From: Microbispora sp. ZYX-F-249
GTDB lineage: Bacteria; Actinomycetota; Actinomycetes; Streptosporangiales; Streptosporangiaceae
DNA length: 64,000 bases
Direction of reading: 5' to 3'
Assembly: GCF_039649665.1 (NCBI RefSeq)
Contig: NZ_JBDJAW010000011.1
Location: 124,001 to 188,000 of the forward strand
The position numbers and the translations under genes are program-made. Shown piece by piece: positions 43,924-53,219 of the stretch (its first letter is position 1; each line of letters starts with the position of its first letter). The notes beneath the pieces are model-generated. The model saw nothing but the letters and a program-made list of their open reading frames with translations, had not been told where the DNA came from and searched no databases.

Positions 43924-45648
43924 CTACGCCTCCCCGGACGCGCCGGAGGGGGCGACCGCCGCGCCCCCGCGCGTCCTCGCCTCGGCGGTCGCGGACGTGT
44001 CGCCCTCGTCCCGCGCCGCGGGCTGCTGCGGCGTCTTCGCCCTACGCCTGCGGGCACGCTTCTTCGCGGGGGCGGGCGCGTCGCCCTCACCCTCCGCCGC
44101 CGGCTGCTCCTGCCCGGCGGCGGAAGTCCCGGACTCGTTCTCCGGTGCGGACTTCCGCGAAGGCTCCGGCGCAGGCGCTTCCTCCGCCGGCGTGGCGGTG
44201 GAGACGGGCTCCTCGTCCGAGGGCTCCTTCTCCCGGGTCGCGCCGGACGGCTCCCCGTCGCCGGAGACCTCCGTGCCGCTCTCCTCCGGAGCCCGGTCCC
44301 CGTCGCTCCCGGACGGCGGCTCCTCCCGCTCGGCGGGACCGGATGTGACGGGCTCGTCGCTTGCGGGCGTGTCCGCGCCGGCGCGCTCGTCGGAGGCGGT
44401 CTCCTCCGTGGCGGCGGGCTCGTCGCTTGCGGGCGTGTCCGTACCGGCGCGCTCGTCGGAGGCGGTCTCCTCCGTGGCGGCGTCCGCCTCCTCGGCCTCC
44501 CCCGCCTCCTGCGCTTCCCCCGTCTCCTGCGCCTCCTCCGTCTCCCCGGCTTCCGCCGGCGGCTCCTCGGGGGTGGGCTCGGGCTCCTCGTCAGCGGCCT
44601 TGGCGGGGGCGGCGACCACGACGGGCCCGCTCTCGGGCCGTACCGCGCCGAGGATGTCGACCCGGCTCACCACGCCGACCAGTTCGCCGTCGGCGACGAC
44701 CCGGATGGGAAGGTCGGAGGCCATCGCGGCCGGGACCGCGTCGTGGATGACGGTGTCGGCGGGGAGTTCGGGACCGTCGAGCGGCTCGCCCGGCTCGGGG
44801 GCGCGGCAGATCCAGCGCAGCGACAGCACCTGCGCTCTGGGGACGTCCCGCACGAAGTCGGCCACGTAGTCGTCGGCGGGCGCCCCGACCAATTCCTCGG
44901 GGGTTCCCACCTGCACGATCGCCCCGGCCCGCATGATCGCGATGCGCTCCCCGAGCTTGAGCGCCTCGGACAGGTCGTGGGTGATGAAGACCATGGTCTT
45001 GCCGACCTCGCGGTGCAGCCGGATGACCTCGGCCTGCATGTCGCGGCGGATCAGCGGGTCGAGCGCGCTGAACGGCTCGTCGAACAGCAGCACCTCGGGG
45101 TCGACGGCGAGCGCGCGGGCCAGACCGACCCGCTGCTGCATACCGCCGGACAGCTGCTCGGGATAGGAGTCCTCATGGCCCTCCAGCCCGACCAGCGACA
45201 GGATGCGCCTGGCCTTCTCGTGGCGCTCGGACTTCCCGACGCCCTGGATCTCCAGGCCGTAGCCGACGTTGTCCACGACCTTGCGGTGCGGCAACAGCCC
45301 GAAGTGCTGGAAGACCATGCTCACCCGGTGGCGGCGCAGCTCCCGCAGCTGCTTGGCCGACATCGCGCGCACGTCCTGACCGTCGATGCGCAGTTCGCCC
45401 GCCGTCGGCTCGATGAGCCGGGTGAGGCAGCGCACCAGCGTCGATTTACCGCTGCCGGACAGGCCCATGACGACGAAGACCTCGCCCGGCCTGACCTCGA
45501 AGCTGACGTCCCTGACGGCGGCGGTGCACCCCGTCTTCGCCCGCAGCTCAGCGGGTTCGAGCTCGGCGTCGGGGCTGCCGATGATCCGGTCGGCCTTGGG
45601 ACCGAAGATCTTCCAGAGCCCGCGAACCTCGATCGCGGCTGTGCCCAC
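43924..45648 (-). CDS. glycine betaine/proline-type ABC transporter ATP-binding protein with long acidic tail
   Basis: A 574-aa protein from GTG, with GAGGGG upstream. Residues 1-270 are the ProV/OpuAA-type ATPase: Walker [11 protein letters not shown] loop FQHFGLLPH, signature LSGGMQQRV, Walker [13 protein letters not shown] and switch [11 protein letters not shown] single CBS-like segment ([24 protein letters not shown]) follows at about 330-360. From about residue 370 to the end the chain is low-complexity, rich in Glu, Ala, Pro, Thr and Ser, with two 22-residue repeats and a basic patch [11 protein letters not shown]. Family members usually stop near 350-400 residues. The tail may be a regulatory or crowding sensor; inference only. 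First gene of the operon. Confidence 0.93.
   Translation of the reverse strand: MGTAAIEVRGLWKIFGPKADRIIGSPDAELEPAELRAKTGCTAAVRDVSFEVRPGEVFVVMGLSGSGKSTLVRCLTRLIEPTAGELRIDGQDVRAMSAKQLRELRRHRVSMVFQHFGLLPHRKVVDNVGYGLEIQGVGKSERHEKARRILSLVGLEGHEDSYPEQLSGGMQQRVGLARALAVDPEVLLFDEPFSALDPLIRRDMQAEVIRLHREVGKTMVFITHDLSEALKLGERIAIMRAGAIVQVGTPEELVGAPADDYVADFVRDVPRAQVLSLRWICRAPEPGEPLDGPELPADTVIHDAVPAAMASDLPIRVVADGELVGVVSRVDILGAVRPESGPVVVAAPAKAADEEPEPTPEEPPAEAGETEEAQETGEAQEAGEAEEADAATEETASDERAGTDTPASDEPAATEETASDERAGADTPASDEPVTSGPAEREEPPSGSDGDRAPEESGTEVSGDGEPSGATREKEPSDEEPVSTATPAEEAPAPEPSRKSAPENESGTSAAGQEQPAAEGEGDAPAPAKKRARRRRAKTPQQPAARDEGDTSATAEARTRGGAAVAPSGASGEA
44351..44482 (-). repeat. two 66-base tandem repeats inside the ATPase tail
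   Basis: Two nearly identical 66-base units (44351-44416, 44417-44482) encode [12 protein letters not shown](T/A)DTPASDEP twice. Being a multiple of three, copy number can change without breaking the frame. Confidence 0.85.
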
Positions 45649-45983
45649 TCTGATTCCCCTCACTTGGCGCTCGCCCGCGAGGCGGCGTGGACGCCCGGGA
45701 ACGCCAAAGCACGGCGCGAGGGATGCCGCTCGCACGCCGTGAATGAAGAGCGGGGGGCCAACGACTCCTCAGGGCACACGCACAGGCGTTGCGCTTGGCG
45801 CAACACGGATCCTGTTTTTTACAACAGGTCTGAGGCTAGGGCCCTGCTGCCCTTCTTATGGTGAAAAATGCCACCTAACATCCATATCGTGATCGTCCGG
45901 TGATCTTTCTCCCACACGGGCGTACCAGGCCGTGAGGGCCCGGCGGCGATGGGTGAGGGACGACCCGCTCGGCGGGCCGGCGA
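45649..45983 (-). promoter_or_regulatory. upstream region of the betaine transporter operon with two inverted repeats
   Basis: About 335 bases without a gene. GTTGCGC-TTG-GCGCAAC (45788-45804) is a perfect 7-3-7 palindrome and CCTGTT-6-AACAGG (45811-45828) a second one, 6 bases beyond. Both are about 140-180 bases before the ATPase start and in AT-richer DNA, fitting operators or a promoter region. Which regulator binds is not visible; none is encoded next to the operon. Confidence 0.5.
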
Positions 45984-46745
45984 TCAGGTGGCGAGAATTC
46001 CCCCGTCGACCGGAATGACCGCTCCGGTGACGTACGAACCGGCGTCGGAAGCGAGGAATACGACGGCGGCGACGAGCTCCTCCGGGTCGCCCGAGCGCTT
46101 CATCAGGACCCGCTGTTCCCGCATGCGGTCGAGATAGCCGTCGGGATACTGCGCCGTCATCTCGGACTCGAAGAAGCCCGGCTCCAGGCAGTTGACCCGG
46201 ATGCCCAGGCGCGAGGTCCACTGCTGGGCGAGGTCGCGGGTGAGGCCGGCGACGGCGGCCTTCGACGCGCTGTAGGCCGCCTGCGGCAGCCCGGCCGTGG
46301 TCTCGCCGAGCACACTGCCGATGTTGACGATCGACGACCCCGGCCGCATGACGCGGGCGCAGGCCTGGGCCATCCAGTAGGTGCCGTTCAGGTTGACGTC
46401 GAGCACCCGGCGGAACTCGCCGGGCGTCTCCCGCAGGGCGGGCACGGCCGTGCCGACGCCCGCGTTGTTGACCAGCACGTCGACGCGGCCGAACTCGCTC
46501 ATCGCCGCGTCGACGAGGGCCTGGCACTCTTCGGGGACCGACACGTCGGTCGGGACCGCCGGGCAGCGGCGGCCGGTCTCCTCGACCAGCCGCCGGGTCC
46601 GCTCCAGGCCCTCGGGGCGGCGGGCCCCGATCACCACGTCGGCGCCCGCCTCGGCGAGTCCCCGGGCGAAGGCGACGCCGAGCCCGGACGACGCCCCCGT
46701 CACGATGGCCACTTTCCCGTCAAGACGGAACCGGTCCAGGATCAC
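45984..46745 (-). CDS. short-chain dehydrogenase/reductase
   Basis: A 253-aa classical SDR. Cofactor motif TGASSGLG sits near residue 17, NNAG near 90, and the catalytic Ser and YSASK follow (SVLGETTAGLPQAAYSASK). The C-terminal PVDGG motif is typical of FabG-like members. It should reduce or oxidise a small carbonyl with NAD(P)H. Substrate unknown. The basic Arg after the first strand (GARRPEG) favours NADPH. It has no operon partner; the upstream region is the palindromic element. Confidence 0.9.
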   Translation of the reverse strand: MILDRFRLDGKVAIVTGASSGLGVAFARGLAEAGADVVIGARRPEGLERTRRLVEETGRRCPAVPTDVSVPEECQALVDAAMSEFGRVDVLVNNAGVGTAVPALRETPGEFRRVLDVNLNGTYWMAQACARVMRPGSSIVNIGSVLGETTAGLPQAAYSASKAAVAGLTRDLAQQWTSRLGIRVNCLEPGFFESEMTAQYPDGYLDRMREQRVLMKRSGDPEELVAAVVFLASDAGSYVTGAVIPVDGGILAT

Positions 46746-46764
46746 ACCCGCCCCCTCAACTCCC

Positions 46765-47001
46765 GTGATCTTGCAGTTTGTCGCACGAACCCTCGCCCAG
46801 CAGCCCGTTCATGCTCCGTGATCTTGCACTTAATCGGCGGAGCGACCGACCACCAGGGCTTTCACCGTTCATGATCTTGCAATTGCAAGATCATGAACGC
46901 TATAAGCGCAGCTCAGGACGGTTACACCCAGCCGAAGTGCACGATCACCACGACGAGGTGCGCAGCTCAGAGGGCATACGTGCGACAAACTACAAGATCA
47001 C
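46765..47001. mobile_element. MITE-like element with terminal inverted repeats
   Basis: The 23-base ends GTGATCTTGCAGTTTGTCGC (plus ACG) at 46765-46787 recur in inverse orientation at 46979-47001 with one mismatch. Between them the core GATCTTGCA appears at 46767, 46820 and 46873, and inverted at 46884 and, with one change, 46991. There is also a direct repeat GCGCAGCTCAG (46906, 46960). No transposase gene. The 237-base size, inverted ends and lack of coding fit a miniature inverted-repeat element; a regulatory region is the alternative. Confidence 0.55.
46866..46899. repeat. 34-base perfect palindrome
   Basis: Half-site CGTTCATGATCTTGCAA and its exact complement, with no spacer. It sits in the middle of the inverted-repeat element. 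Such length is far beyond chance and can form a cruciform or RNA hairpin. Confidence 0.95.
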
Positions 47002-47006
47002 CACTG

Positions 47007-49289
47007 TTAGAGGCCGTACTCCTTGGAGATACGCTCGTGCCGCTCGGCCTCGATGCCGACCTCGCGGGCGAGGTCGAGCCACGCCAGCGGGTGGGACCAC
47101 TGCTCGGTGACGTCGTCGAGGACGGCGTCCAGCTCGGCCGGCCGCACGGTGGGCGGGATCGCGATCCAGCCGAACACACCGGGAAGCTGCTCACCGGTCG
47201 CCGGGTGGGTGACGCGGTAGCTCTCGTCGCTGTAGACCCACATCGGCCAGCCACGCTCGGCGAGGACCTCGTTGAACTCGGCCCACTCGTCCTCCGACGG
47301 CGCCGCGCCGTCGAAGAACCAGCTCGTGTAGCCGCCCGGGCGCAGCATCGTCACCCCGGCGAACGGGATCACGAAGCTCTCCCGCTCCTGCTCGTCCTCC
47401 GGGATCGGCTCCAGCGGCCGGGGGTCGATCACGACCACGTCGCCCGCGTTGTACTCCATGCCGCGCGGCTGCGGGATCGCCAGGCGGGCGGTGGCCGGGC
47501 CGGTCCGTACGGCGAGCACCTCCCGCTGGGTGCCGTCGGGAGCGGGGAGGATCACCCGGACCAGGTGCCACTCCTCCTCGATCGGGCCCTCGCCCGGCTC
47601 GATCGGCATGCCGAGCTTCGCGCCCGCGGCCCGTACGGTCGCCCAGTCCTCCACGGCGGTGGACAGGACGATGATCCGCCAGACGTCCTCCTCCTCGCCC
47701 TCGCCGGACTCGAGCAGCGGCTTGAGGATCTCGGCCGCCTTGGTGTTGTCGCCGAGCTGCTGGACCGCACCCGACCACAGGCGTCGCGCCTCCAGCCCGC
47801 CGCCGTGGGCGACGGCCTGCTCGGCCTCGGCCGCCGTCTGCTCCCACCGCTCACGCGCACGGTGCAGCCGGGCGAGCGCGAGGTGCGAACCGGTCTCCGG
47901 CAGCCGGGCCGCGAGGGTCTCCACCCGCTCGTCCTGCCCGGCCTCGATGAGCAGGCCGGTCAGATAGGAGACGTCCTCGTCGCCCGCGGCGGCCGGGTCG
48001 CCGTCCTCGACGATCGTCTTCCAGTAGATGTCGGCGCCCACCGGGGCGTAGCCGAGGAACCCGAGCGTCGTCGTGTGCCGCCGGGTGGCCTCGAGGTCGG
48101 TGCCGGACAGCGGCCACAGCCAGCCCACCCACCGCTCGGGGTCGGCCGTGCGGCCGTCGGCGGCGTCGAAGTAGGCCACCAGCTCGTCGCGAGGGCCGGG
48201 CGGCGGCAGTTCCTTGGCGGCGTCGGCGGCGGCGCGCAGCTCGGCCACCCGCTCGGACAGTCCCTCGGTGACCCGGAGGGTGGCGATCGCGGCCTCGGCG
48301 TAGTCGGCCAGCAGGCGGGCCTGCCACAGACCCTGCCGGGAGACCGCCAGGTGCCCGGCCGTCAGCGCGAGCTCGAACCGCGCCCGGTGGCCGCCCACGC
48401 TCTCGAAGTAGGACATCCACTGCCGCAGGATGCGGCCGAGCTGCCAGGTGTTGGCGATCGAGCCGCCCGAGGAGAGCATGCGGACGGTGCGCGCCCACTC
48501 CACCCACTCGCGCGCGTGGTCGCCCACCACGTCGAGGTCGGGGAGCGCGTCCACGGCCTCCTGCATCCGGCCGAGGGTCGCCAGCACCTGCGAGCGGAGC
48601 AGGGCCTCACGGCGGCCCTTCGCGACCGGGTCGTCGGGCTTGAAGTCGGCCGAGGCGTCGAGCGCGGCCAGGGCGTCGTCCGGGCGCCCGGCGGCGAGCA
48701 GGGCGCGCGCGGAGGCGGCGCCCAGCTCCCAGCTCGCCTCGCGGCCGGCCCCGCGCAGGCGCTCGACCGCCGCCTCGGCGTACGCGACGCCCTCGGCCGC
48801 CTTGCCCGCGTCGATCAGGGCCGCGACGTACTGGGTGGCCAGGCCGGAGAAGGCGAGGGAGTCCGGGCCCACGCCGTCGAGGGCCGCGCCGAGGGAGGCC
48901 AGCCGGGCCTCGGCGTAGCCGGGACCGTCGGTGTTGGCCTGGGCGATCGCCAGGACCTCAACGGCGCCGGGGGCGCCGGGGCACTCGCGCACGTCGTCAC
49001 GCTGCGCGAACTCCAGCAGCGAGGCGGCGTCGTCAAGCGCGACCGCGCCCATCGCCCGGTCGCCGACCCGCCCGAGCAGGTGCCAGTAGCGTGCGAAGAA
49101 CTCCAGCCACGGCTTCTCCAGCGTCTCGGCGTGCTGCGCGATCGCCGGCGCCACGACGTCGAGCTGGGCGAAACGGCCCTCCAGCGCCTGCGCGGGCACG
49201 TCACCCAGCGCCATGGCCAGTCCCGTGTTGCCCGCCTCGTGCAGTTCACGCTGGGTGCCACCCACCCAAGCCCAGATGTCCACGTCCAT
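47007..49289 (-). CDS. large TPR-like helical repeat protein of unknown function
   Basis: A 760-aa cytosolic protein. The first 500 residues are mainly paired helices with Ala/Leu-rich, TPR-like spacing (ALIDAGKAAEGVAYAEAAVERL, ALLAAGRPDDALAALDAS, ALARLHRARERWEQTAAEAEQAV). The C-terminal 260 residues form a strand-rich domain with a Gly/Pro core (YNAGDVVVIDPRPLEPIPEDE, PGVFGWIAIPPTVRPAELD). No signal peptide or membrane helix. Such proteins usually scaffold complexes. Not recognised as a named family; conserved-looking and clearly coding. Confidence 0.7.
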   Translation of the reverse strand: MDVDIWAWVGGTQRELHEAGNTGLAMALGDVPAQALEGRFAQLDVVAPAIAQHAETLEKPWLEFFARYWHLLGRVGDRAMGAVALDDAASLLEFAQRDDVRECPGAPGAVEVLAIAQANTDGPGYAEARLASLGAALDGVGPDSLAFSGLATQYVAALIDAGKAAEGVAYAEAAVERLRGAGREASWELGAASARALLAAGRPDDALAALDASADFKPDDPVAKGRREALLRSQVLATLGRMQEAVDALPDLDVVGDHAREWVEWARTVRMLSSGGSIANTWQLGRILRQWMSYFESVGGHRARFELALTAGHLAVSRQGLWQARLLADYAEAAIATLRVTEGLSERVAELRAAADAAKELPPPGPRDELVAYFDAADGRTADPERWVGWLWPLSGTDLEATRRHTTTLGFLGYAPVGADIYWKTIVEDGDPAAAGDEDVSYLTGLLIEAGQDERVETLAARLPETGSHLALARLHRARERWEQTAAEAEQAVAHGGGLEARRLWSGAVQQLGDNTKAAEILKPLLESGEGEEEDVWRIIVLSTAVEDWATVRAAGAKLGMPIEPGEGPIEEEWHLVRVILPAPDGTQREVLAVRTGPATARLAIPQPRGMEYNAGDVVVIDPRPLEPIPEDEQERESFVIPFAGVTMLRPGGYTSWFFDGAAPSEDEWAEFNEVLAERGWPMWVYSDESYRVTHPATGEQLPGVFGWIAIPPTVRPAELDAVLDDVTEQWSHPLAWLDLAREVGIEAERHERISKEYGL

Positions 49290-49351
49290 GAGGAGTCAGT
49301 CTGCCAGGTCGCCGACCATGACCCAAACAGCACGCGGCCGTCGCCCCGGCG

Positions 49352-50119
49352 TCAGCGTCCGAGGGCCACCTGGGAGGCCTCCCGGAGCAGGGCGCACAGC
49401 TCGGTGAGCTCCGCCGGGGCGAGCGCCGCGTAGGCGCGGGCGACGAGGTCGTCGGTCAGCTCCTCCGCCGCGGCCCTGCGCTCGGCCGCCTCCGCCGGCG
49501 GCTCCGGGTACGGCTCGGGCCAGGCGAGGAAGCGGGCGACGTCGGAGGCCCGGTCGTACGGGATGGGCGTCCCGGTGTTGTCGGCGCCGACGAGGGTGGC
49601 CTCCAGCGGGCCGAGACCATGCGCGACCACGGCCGTCGCGTGCCGGGCGCCGCGCAGTTCCCGCACGACGTGGAGCATCTGGGCCGCCAGGGCGGGCCCG
49701 TCGCCGGGCCGCGGCATGGCCCGCCATCCGGCGAACAGCGGCGCGCAGAGCGGGTCGGCGCCGTCGGCGACGGCGGCGAGCAGCTCCGCCAGCCGGTCGG
49801 GGTCGCCGAGGCCGGCGAGCCTGCGCCGCCCCCAGTCGTGACAGGCCCCGGCGTAGAGCGCGGCGGCCTCCTTGGCGGGGAGCTTGCGCCCGCCCTCCCA
49901 CGACTCTCGGACGTGCCCGGGCGGGAAGAAGACGACGGCCGCGAGCACGACGTCCGCGTCCACCTCGCCGAGGACGCCGCACCGGCCCCGGAAGTACATC
50001 TCCCGCGGGCCGAGGCCCTGGCCCTCGCACAGCGCCTTGGCCTCCCGCGAGATCATGAAGCCCCCGCCGAGTGCCCCGATCGCCGCCTTCGTCTCCACCA
50101 CCGCGTCACGCGGGTCCAT
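49352..50119 (-). CDS. SCO6745-family-like protein
   Basis: A 255-aa helical protein. Segments FMISREAKALCEGQGLG, MYFRGRCGVLGEVDADVVLAAVVFFPPGHVRESWEGGRKL and DDLVARAYAALAPAELTELCALL follow the order seen in SCO6745-type proteins, a family of unknown function found across actinobacteria. Assignment is from layout rather than a diagnostic motif. It lies 62 bases from the TPR-like gene on the same strand and could be cotranscribed. Confidence 0.6.
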   Translation of the reverse strand: MDPRDAVVETKAAIGALGGGFMISREAKALCEGQGLGPREMYFRGRCGVLGEVDADVVLAAVVFFPPGHVRESWEGGRKLPAKEAAALYAGACHDWGRRRLAGLGDPDRLAELLAAVADGADPLCAPLFAGWRAMPRPGDGPALAAQMLHVVRELRGARHATAVVAHGLGPLEATLVGADNTGTPIPYDRASDVARFLAWPEPYPEPPAEAAERRAAAEELTDDLVARAYAALAPAELTELCALLREASQVALGR

Positions 50120-50191
50120 GCGCCCTCCTAGGTTCAGCAGCCGGACTCAGGGTGGCGGATCAGAACAAGATTCTGCAAGTCCCTGAAACGA

Positions 50192-51004
50192 TCAGAGGAC
50201 GGCGGGCCACTCCCCCGAGGCGACGAGGACGGCGGGCCCGGACAGGTAGCTCGTGTCCTCCTCCAGCGTGACGGTGACCGTGCCGCCGAGGATCCGGACC
50301 TCCCACGTGCCGGTGGTCTCGCCTGCGGCGTGGGCGGCGGCGACGGCCGTCGCGACCGCGCCGGTGCCGCACGAGCGCGTCTCCCCCGAGCCCCGCTCGT
50401 GCACCCGCATCGACACCTTGTGGTCGCCCACCGCGTTGAAGATCTCGACGTTGACGCCGTGCGGATAGACGCCGCGGTCGAAGCCGGGCTCGCGGCCGAG
50501 GTCGAATCCGGCCACCGGCTCCGCCACCGCGCACGCCAGGTGGGGGTTGCCCAAGTTCACGTTCACGCCGCGGCACTCGCGCCCGCCGACGACGGCGCGG
50601 CTCTCCCCCAGCACCAGCGGCCTGCCCATGTCGACGGTCACGTCGCCCGAGGCGCCGAGCCGTACGCGCTTGAGGCCCCCGCGGGTGGCAACGGCGAACT
50701 CGCCGGGCGCCGCGAGGCCCGCGTCCACGAGGTAGCGGGCGAAGACCCGCACTCCGTTGCCGCACATCTCGGGGACGCTGCCGTCCGCGTTGCGGTAGTC
50801 CATGAACCACTCGGCCTCGCCGGCCTGCTCCACGGCCTCCGGGCAGAGCTTGGCCCGCACGACACGCAGGATCCCGTCCGCGCCGATGCCGGCCCGGCGG
50901 TCGCACAATGCCGCGACGTCCCGCGCCGACAGGTCCAGCCGGGCGTCGGCGTCCGGCAGGATGACGAAGTCGTTCTCGGTGCCGTGGCCCTTCACAAAGC
51001 GCAT
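50192..51004 (-). CDS. dapF: diaminopimelate epimerase
   Basis: A 270-aa enzyme that interconverts LL- and meso-diaminopimelate for peptidoglycan and lysine. The two catalytic Cys are present in MCGNGVR and SCGTGAVA, and GTENDFVILPD and NVNLGNPHLA are the family strands. It starts 9 bases after the miaA stop, so the two are cotranscribed. Confidence 0.97.
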   Translation of the reverse strand: MRFVKGHGTENDFVILPDADARLDLSARDVAALCDRRAGIGADGILRVVRAKLCPEAVEQAGEAEWFMDYRNADGSVPEMCGNGVRVFARYLVDAGLAAPGEFAVATRGGLKRVRLGASGDVTVDMGRPLVLGESRAVVGGRECRGVNVNLGNPHLACAVAEPVAGFDLGREPGFDRGVYPHGVNVEIFNAVGDHKVSMRVHERGSGETRSCGTGAVATAVAAAHAAGETTGTWEVRILGGTVTVTLEEDTSYLSGPAVLVASGEWPAVL

Positions 51005-51013
51005 GGGAGAAGT

Positions 51014-51925
51014 CTAGGAGGCGCCCGTGATCACGCCGATCGCGCGGTCGGCCAGGTCGGGGGCGTCGAACGGCAGCCACACCACCCGGGGGTCGCGGCG
51101 GAACCACGACTCCTGCCGCCTGGCGAACCTGCGGGTGGCGCGCACCGTCTCCTCCCGCGCCCGCTCCTCGGTCCACTCGCCGCTCAGGAACCGCAGGACC
51201 TGCGCGTACCCGAGGGCCCGGCTGGCGGTCCTGCCCTCGGCGAGACCCCGCGCGGCGAGCGCGCGCACCTCGTCCACCAGCCCGGCCTCCCACATGCGGC
51301 CGACCCGCAGCTCGATCCGCTCGTCCAGGACCGGCCGCGGCACCTCGACGCCGATCTGCACGCTGTCGTAGACCGCGTCGTACGACGGCATCGTGGCCGA
51401 GAACGGCCGCCCGGACAGCTCGATGACCTCCAGCGCGCGGACGATCCTGCGGCCGTTGCTCGGCAGGATGTTCTCCGCGGCCACCGGGTCGAGGCCCTTG
51501 AGCCGTTCGTACAGGGGCACCGGGCCGGTCTCGGCGAGCTCCTTCTCCAGCCGGGCCCGGATGTCCGGGTCGGTCCCCGGGAACTCCAGGTCGTCGATCG
51601 CGGCCCGGACGTAGAGCCCGGAGCCGCCCGCCAGCACGGGCACCCGCCCGCGGGCGCGCAAATCCTCGATCAGGGGACGGACGAGCCGCTGGTATTCGGC
51701 CACGCTGGCGGTCCGCGTCACCGGCCAGATGTCCAGCAGGTGATGGGGGACGCCGCGCCGCTCCCCCTCGGAGAGCTTGGCGGTGCCGATGTCCATGCCC
51801 TGGTAGAGCTGCATGGAGTCGGTGTTGATCACTTCGCCGCCCAGCCGGAGCGCCAGCTCGACGGCCAGGTCGGACTTGCCCGCCGCGGTAGCGCCCACCA
51901 CGGCGATCACAGATTGCTGCCCCAC
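51014..51925 (-). CDS. miaA: tRNA dimethylallyltransferase
   Basis: A 303-aa enzyme attaching dimethylallyl to N6 of A37 in tRNAs reading U-starting codons. P-loop VGATAAGKSDLAVELA, then INTDSMQLYQGMDIGTAK, PHHLLDIWP and GGSGLYVRA are diagnostic, and the insert domain ends in DVVWLPF-type residues. It follows the ogt gene by 28 bases and precedes dapF by 9. MiaB, 3.4 kb away on the same strand, thiomethylates its product. Confidence 0.97.
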   Translation of the reverse strand: MGQQSVIAVVGATAAGKSDLAVELALRLGGEVINTDSMQLYQGMDIGTAKLSEGERRGVPHHLLDIWPVTRTASVAEYQRLVRPLIEDLRARGRVPVLAGGSGLYVRAAIDDLEFPGTDPDIRARLEKELAETGPVPLYERLKGLDPVAAENILPSNGRRIVRALEVIELSGRPFSATMPSYDAVYDSVQIGVEVPRPVLDERIELRVGRMWEAGLVDEVRALAARGLAEGRTASRALGYAQVLRFLSGEWTEERAREETVRATRRFARRQESWFRRDPRVVWLPFDAPDLADRAIGVITGAS

Positions 51926-51953
51926 ACCGTCCAGTGTCCCAGCGGCGGGGAGG

Positions 51954-52496
51954 TCACATGTCCCAGTCGAGGGTGGGCGGCAGGTGGCCTTCGAGGGTGA
52001 GCAGCCACCGCTTGGACTCCACGCCCTCGCCGCCGCTGAAGCCGCCGAGCCCGTTGCTCGCGACGACCCGGTGGCACGGCACGATGATCGGGATCGGGTT
52101 GCCGCCCATGATCGAGCCGATGGCCCGCGCCGGGACCCCCGTGCCGCTGCGCGCCGCCAGCTCCCCGTACGTCACCACCTCGCCGTACGGGACGGTGTCG
52201 AACAAGGTGCCGAGGACCTGCCGCTGGAGCGGCGACATGAGCCGCCAGTCCACCGGCACGCGGAACTCCTTCAGCTCGCCGTGGAAGTACGCCGCCAGCT
52301 CCTCCCGTACGGCGTCCGTACGGGCGGGGTCGTCGGCGGGGGCCATCCCGAGGCGGCCGGCGATGCGCCGCCTGACCAGGGGGCCGTCCCGGAAGTCCGT
52401 CGCGGCGACCCCGTCCCCGGTGACGGCGGCGAGCACGTCGCCCAGCCTGGTCGGTACGGTCGCGAACGCCACGGTGCTGCTGTCCATGTGTCCCAT
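51954..52496 (-). CDS. ogt: methylated-DNA--protein-cysteine methyltransferase
   Basis: A 180-aa protein (177 from the internal ATG). It transfers O6-alkyl groups from guanine to its own Cys in IIVPCHRVVASNGLGGFSGG. The Arg finger helix is ARSGTGVPARAIGSIMGGNP. No Ada N-terminal domain, so it is an Ogt-type repair protein without a regulator function. It begins divergently from the dioxygenase-like gene, 33 bases apart. Confidence 0.95.
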   Translation of the reverse strand: MGHMDSSTVAFATVPTRLGDVLAAVTGDGVAATDFRDGPLVRRRIAGRLGMAPADDPARTDAVREELAAYFHGELKEFRVPVDWRLMSPLQRQVLGTLFDTVPYGEVVTYGELAARSGTGVPARAIGSIMGGNPIPIIVPCHRVVASNGLGGFSGGEGVESKRWLLTLEGHLPPTLDWDM

Positions 52497-52529
52497 TCTG
52501 CGGGCGATCGGCCGGGGTAGGGTGAGCGG

Positions 52530-53219
52530 GTGCTGGTCGCCGCTGCCGTCTGCCCGCATCCTCCGCTGCTCGTCCCGCAGGTCGCCGGGGCCGCCGCACC
52601 CGAGCTGGACGCCCTGCGCGCGGCCTGCGCCGCGGCGGTCGGCTCGCTCCTCGACGCCCGTCCCGACGTGCTGGCCGTGGCCGGCGGCGCGGACGTCACC
52701 GCGTCCTTTCCCGCAGACGCGGCCGGGACGCTGCGCCCGTGGGGCCCCGACGTGCGGGTGGGGCCGGGGGATGCCGTCCTGCCCCTGTCGCTCACGATCG
52801 GCCGCTGGCTGCTGGAGGGGACGCGCGTGCCTCCCGTCCTGCGATTCGAGGCGGTGGGCTTCGACGCGCCGCCGGACGAGTGCGCCGCCGCAGGCCGCGC
52901 GATCGCGGGATCGGCGCCGCGGGTGGCGCTGCTGGTCATGGGCGACGGCTCGGCCAGGCGCACCGAGAAGGCGCCCGGCTATGTGCACCCCGACGCCGTG
53001 CCGTACGACGAGATGCTCGCCGGCGCGCTCGCGTCCGGCGACTCCGGACGGCTGCTGGCGCTGGACCCGGCCCCGGCGCGGGAGCTGTGGGCGGCGGGCC
53101 GGGCGGCCTTCCAGGTGCTGGGCGGCGCGGCGCGGCAGGCGCCCCCGCCGGCCGCCGAGCTGCTGTACGACGACGCGCCGTACGGCGTGGGCTACTTCGT
53201 GGCCCGCTGGGCCTGGTAG
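52530..53219 (+). CDS. class III extradiol dioxygenase subunit B-like protein
   Basis: A 229-aa protein from GTG. It opens with [18 protein letters not shown], with the His-Pro-Pro characteristic of this family's first strand, and continues [16 protein letters not shown] and [25 protein letters not shown], a later metal-region block. Members of this actinobacterial family are commonly next to miaA/dapF and have no known reaction. Whether iron is bound here is uncertain. Its last 28 bases overlap the convergent rnz gene. Confidence 0.82.
   Translation: MLVAAAVCPHPPLLVPQVAGAAAPELDALRAACAAAVGSLLDARPDVLAVAGGADVTASFPADAAGTLRPWGPDVRVGPGDAVLPLSLTIGRWLLEGTRVPPVLRFEAVGFDAPPDECAAAGRAIAGSAPRVALLVMGDGSARRTEKAPGYVHPDAVPYDEMLAGALASGDSGRLLALDPAPARELWAAGRAAFQVLGGAARQAPPPAAELLYDDAPYGVGYFVARWAW

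Noticed and set aside
42004-45864. 1286-codon plus-strand open frame across the betaine operon
   Set aside because: His/Arg/Gln-rich antisense product typical of high-GC DNA; the minus-strand genes have all family motifs.
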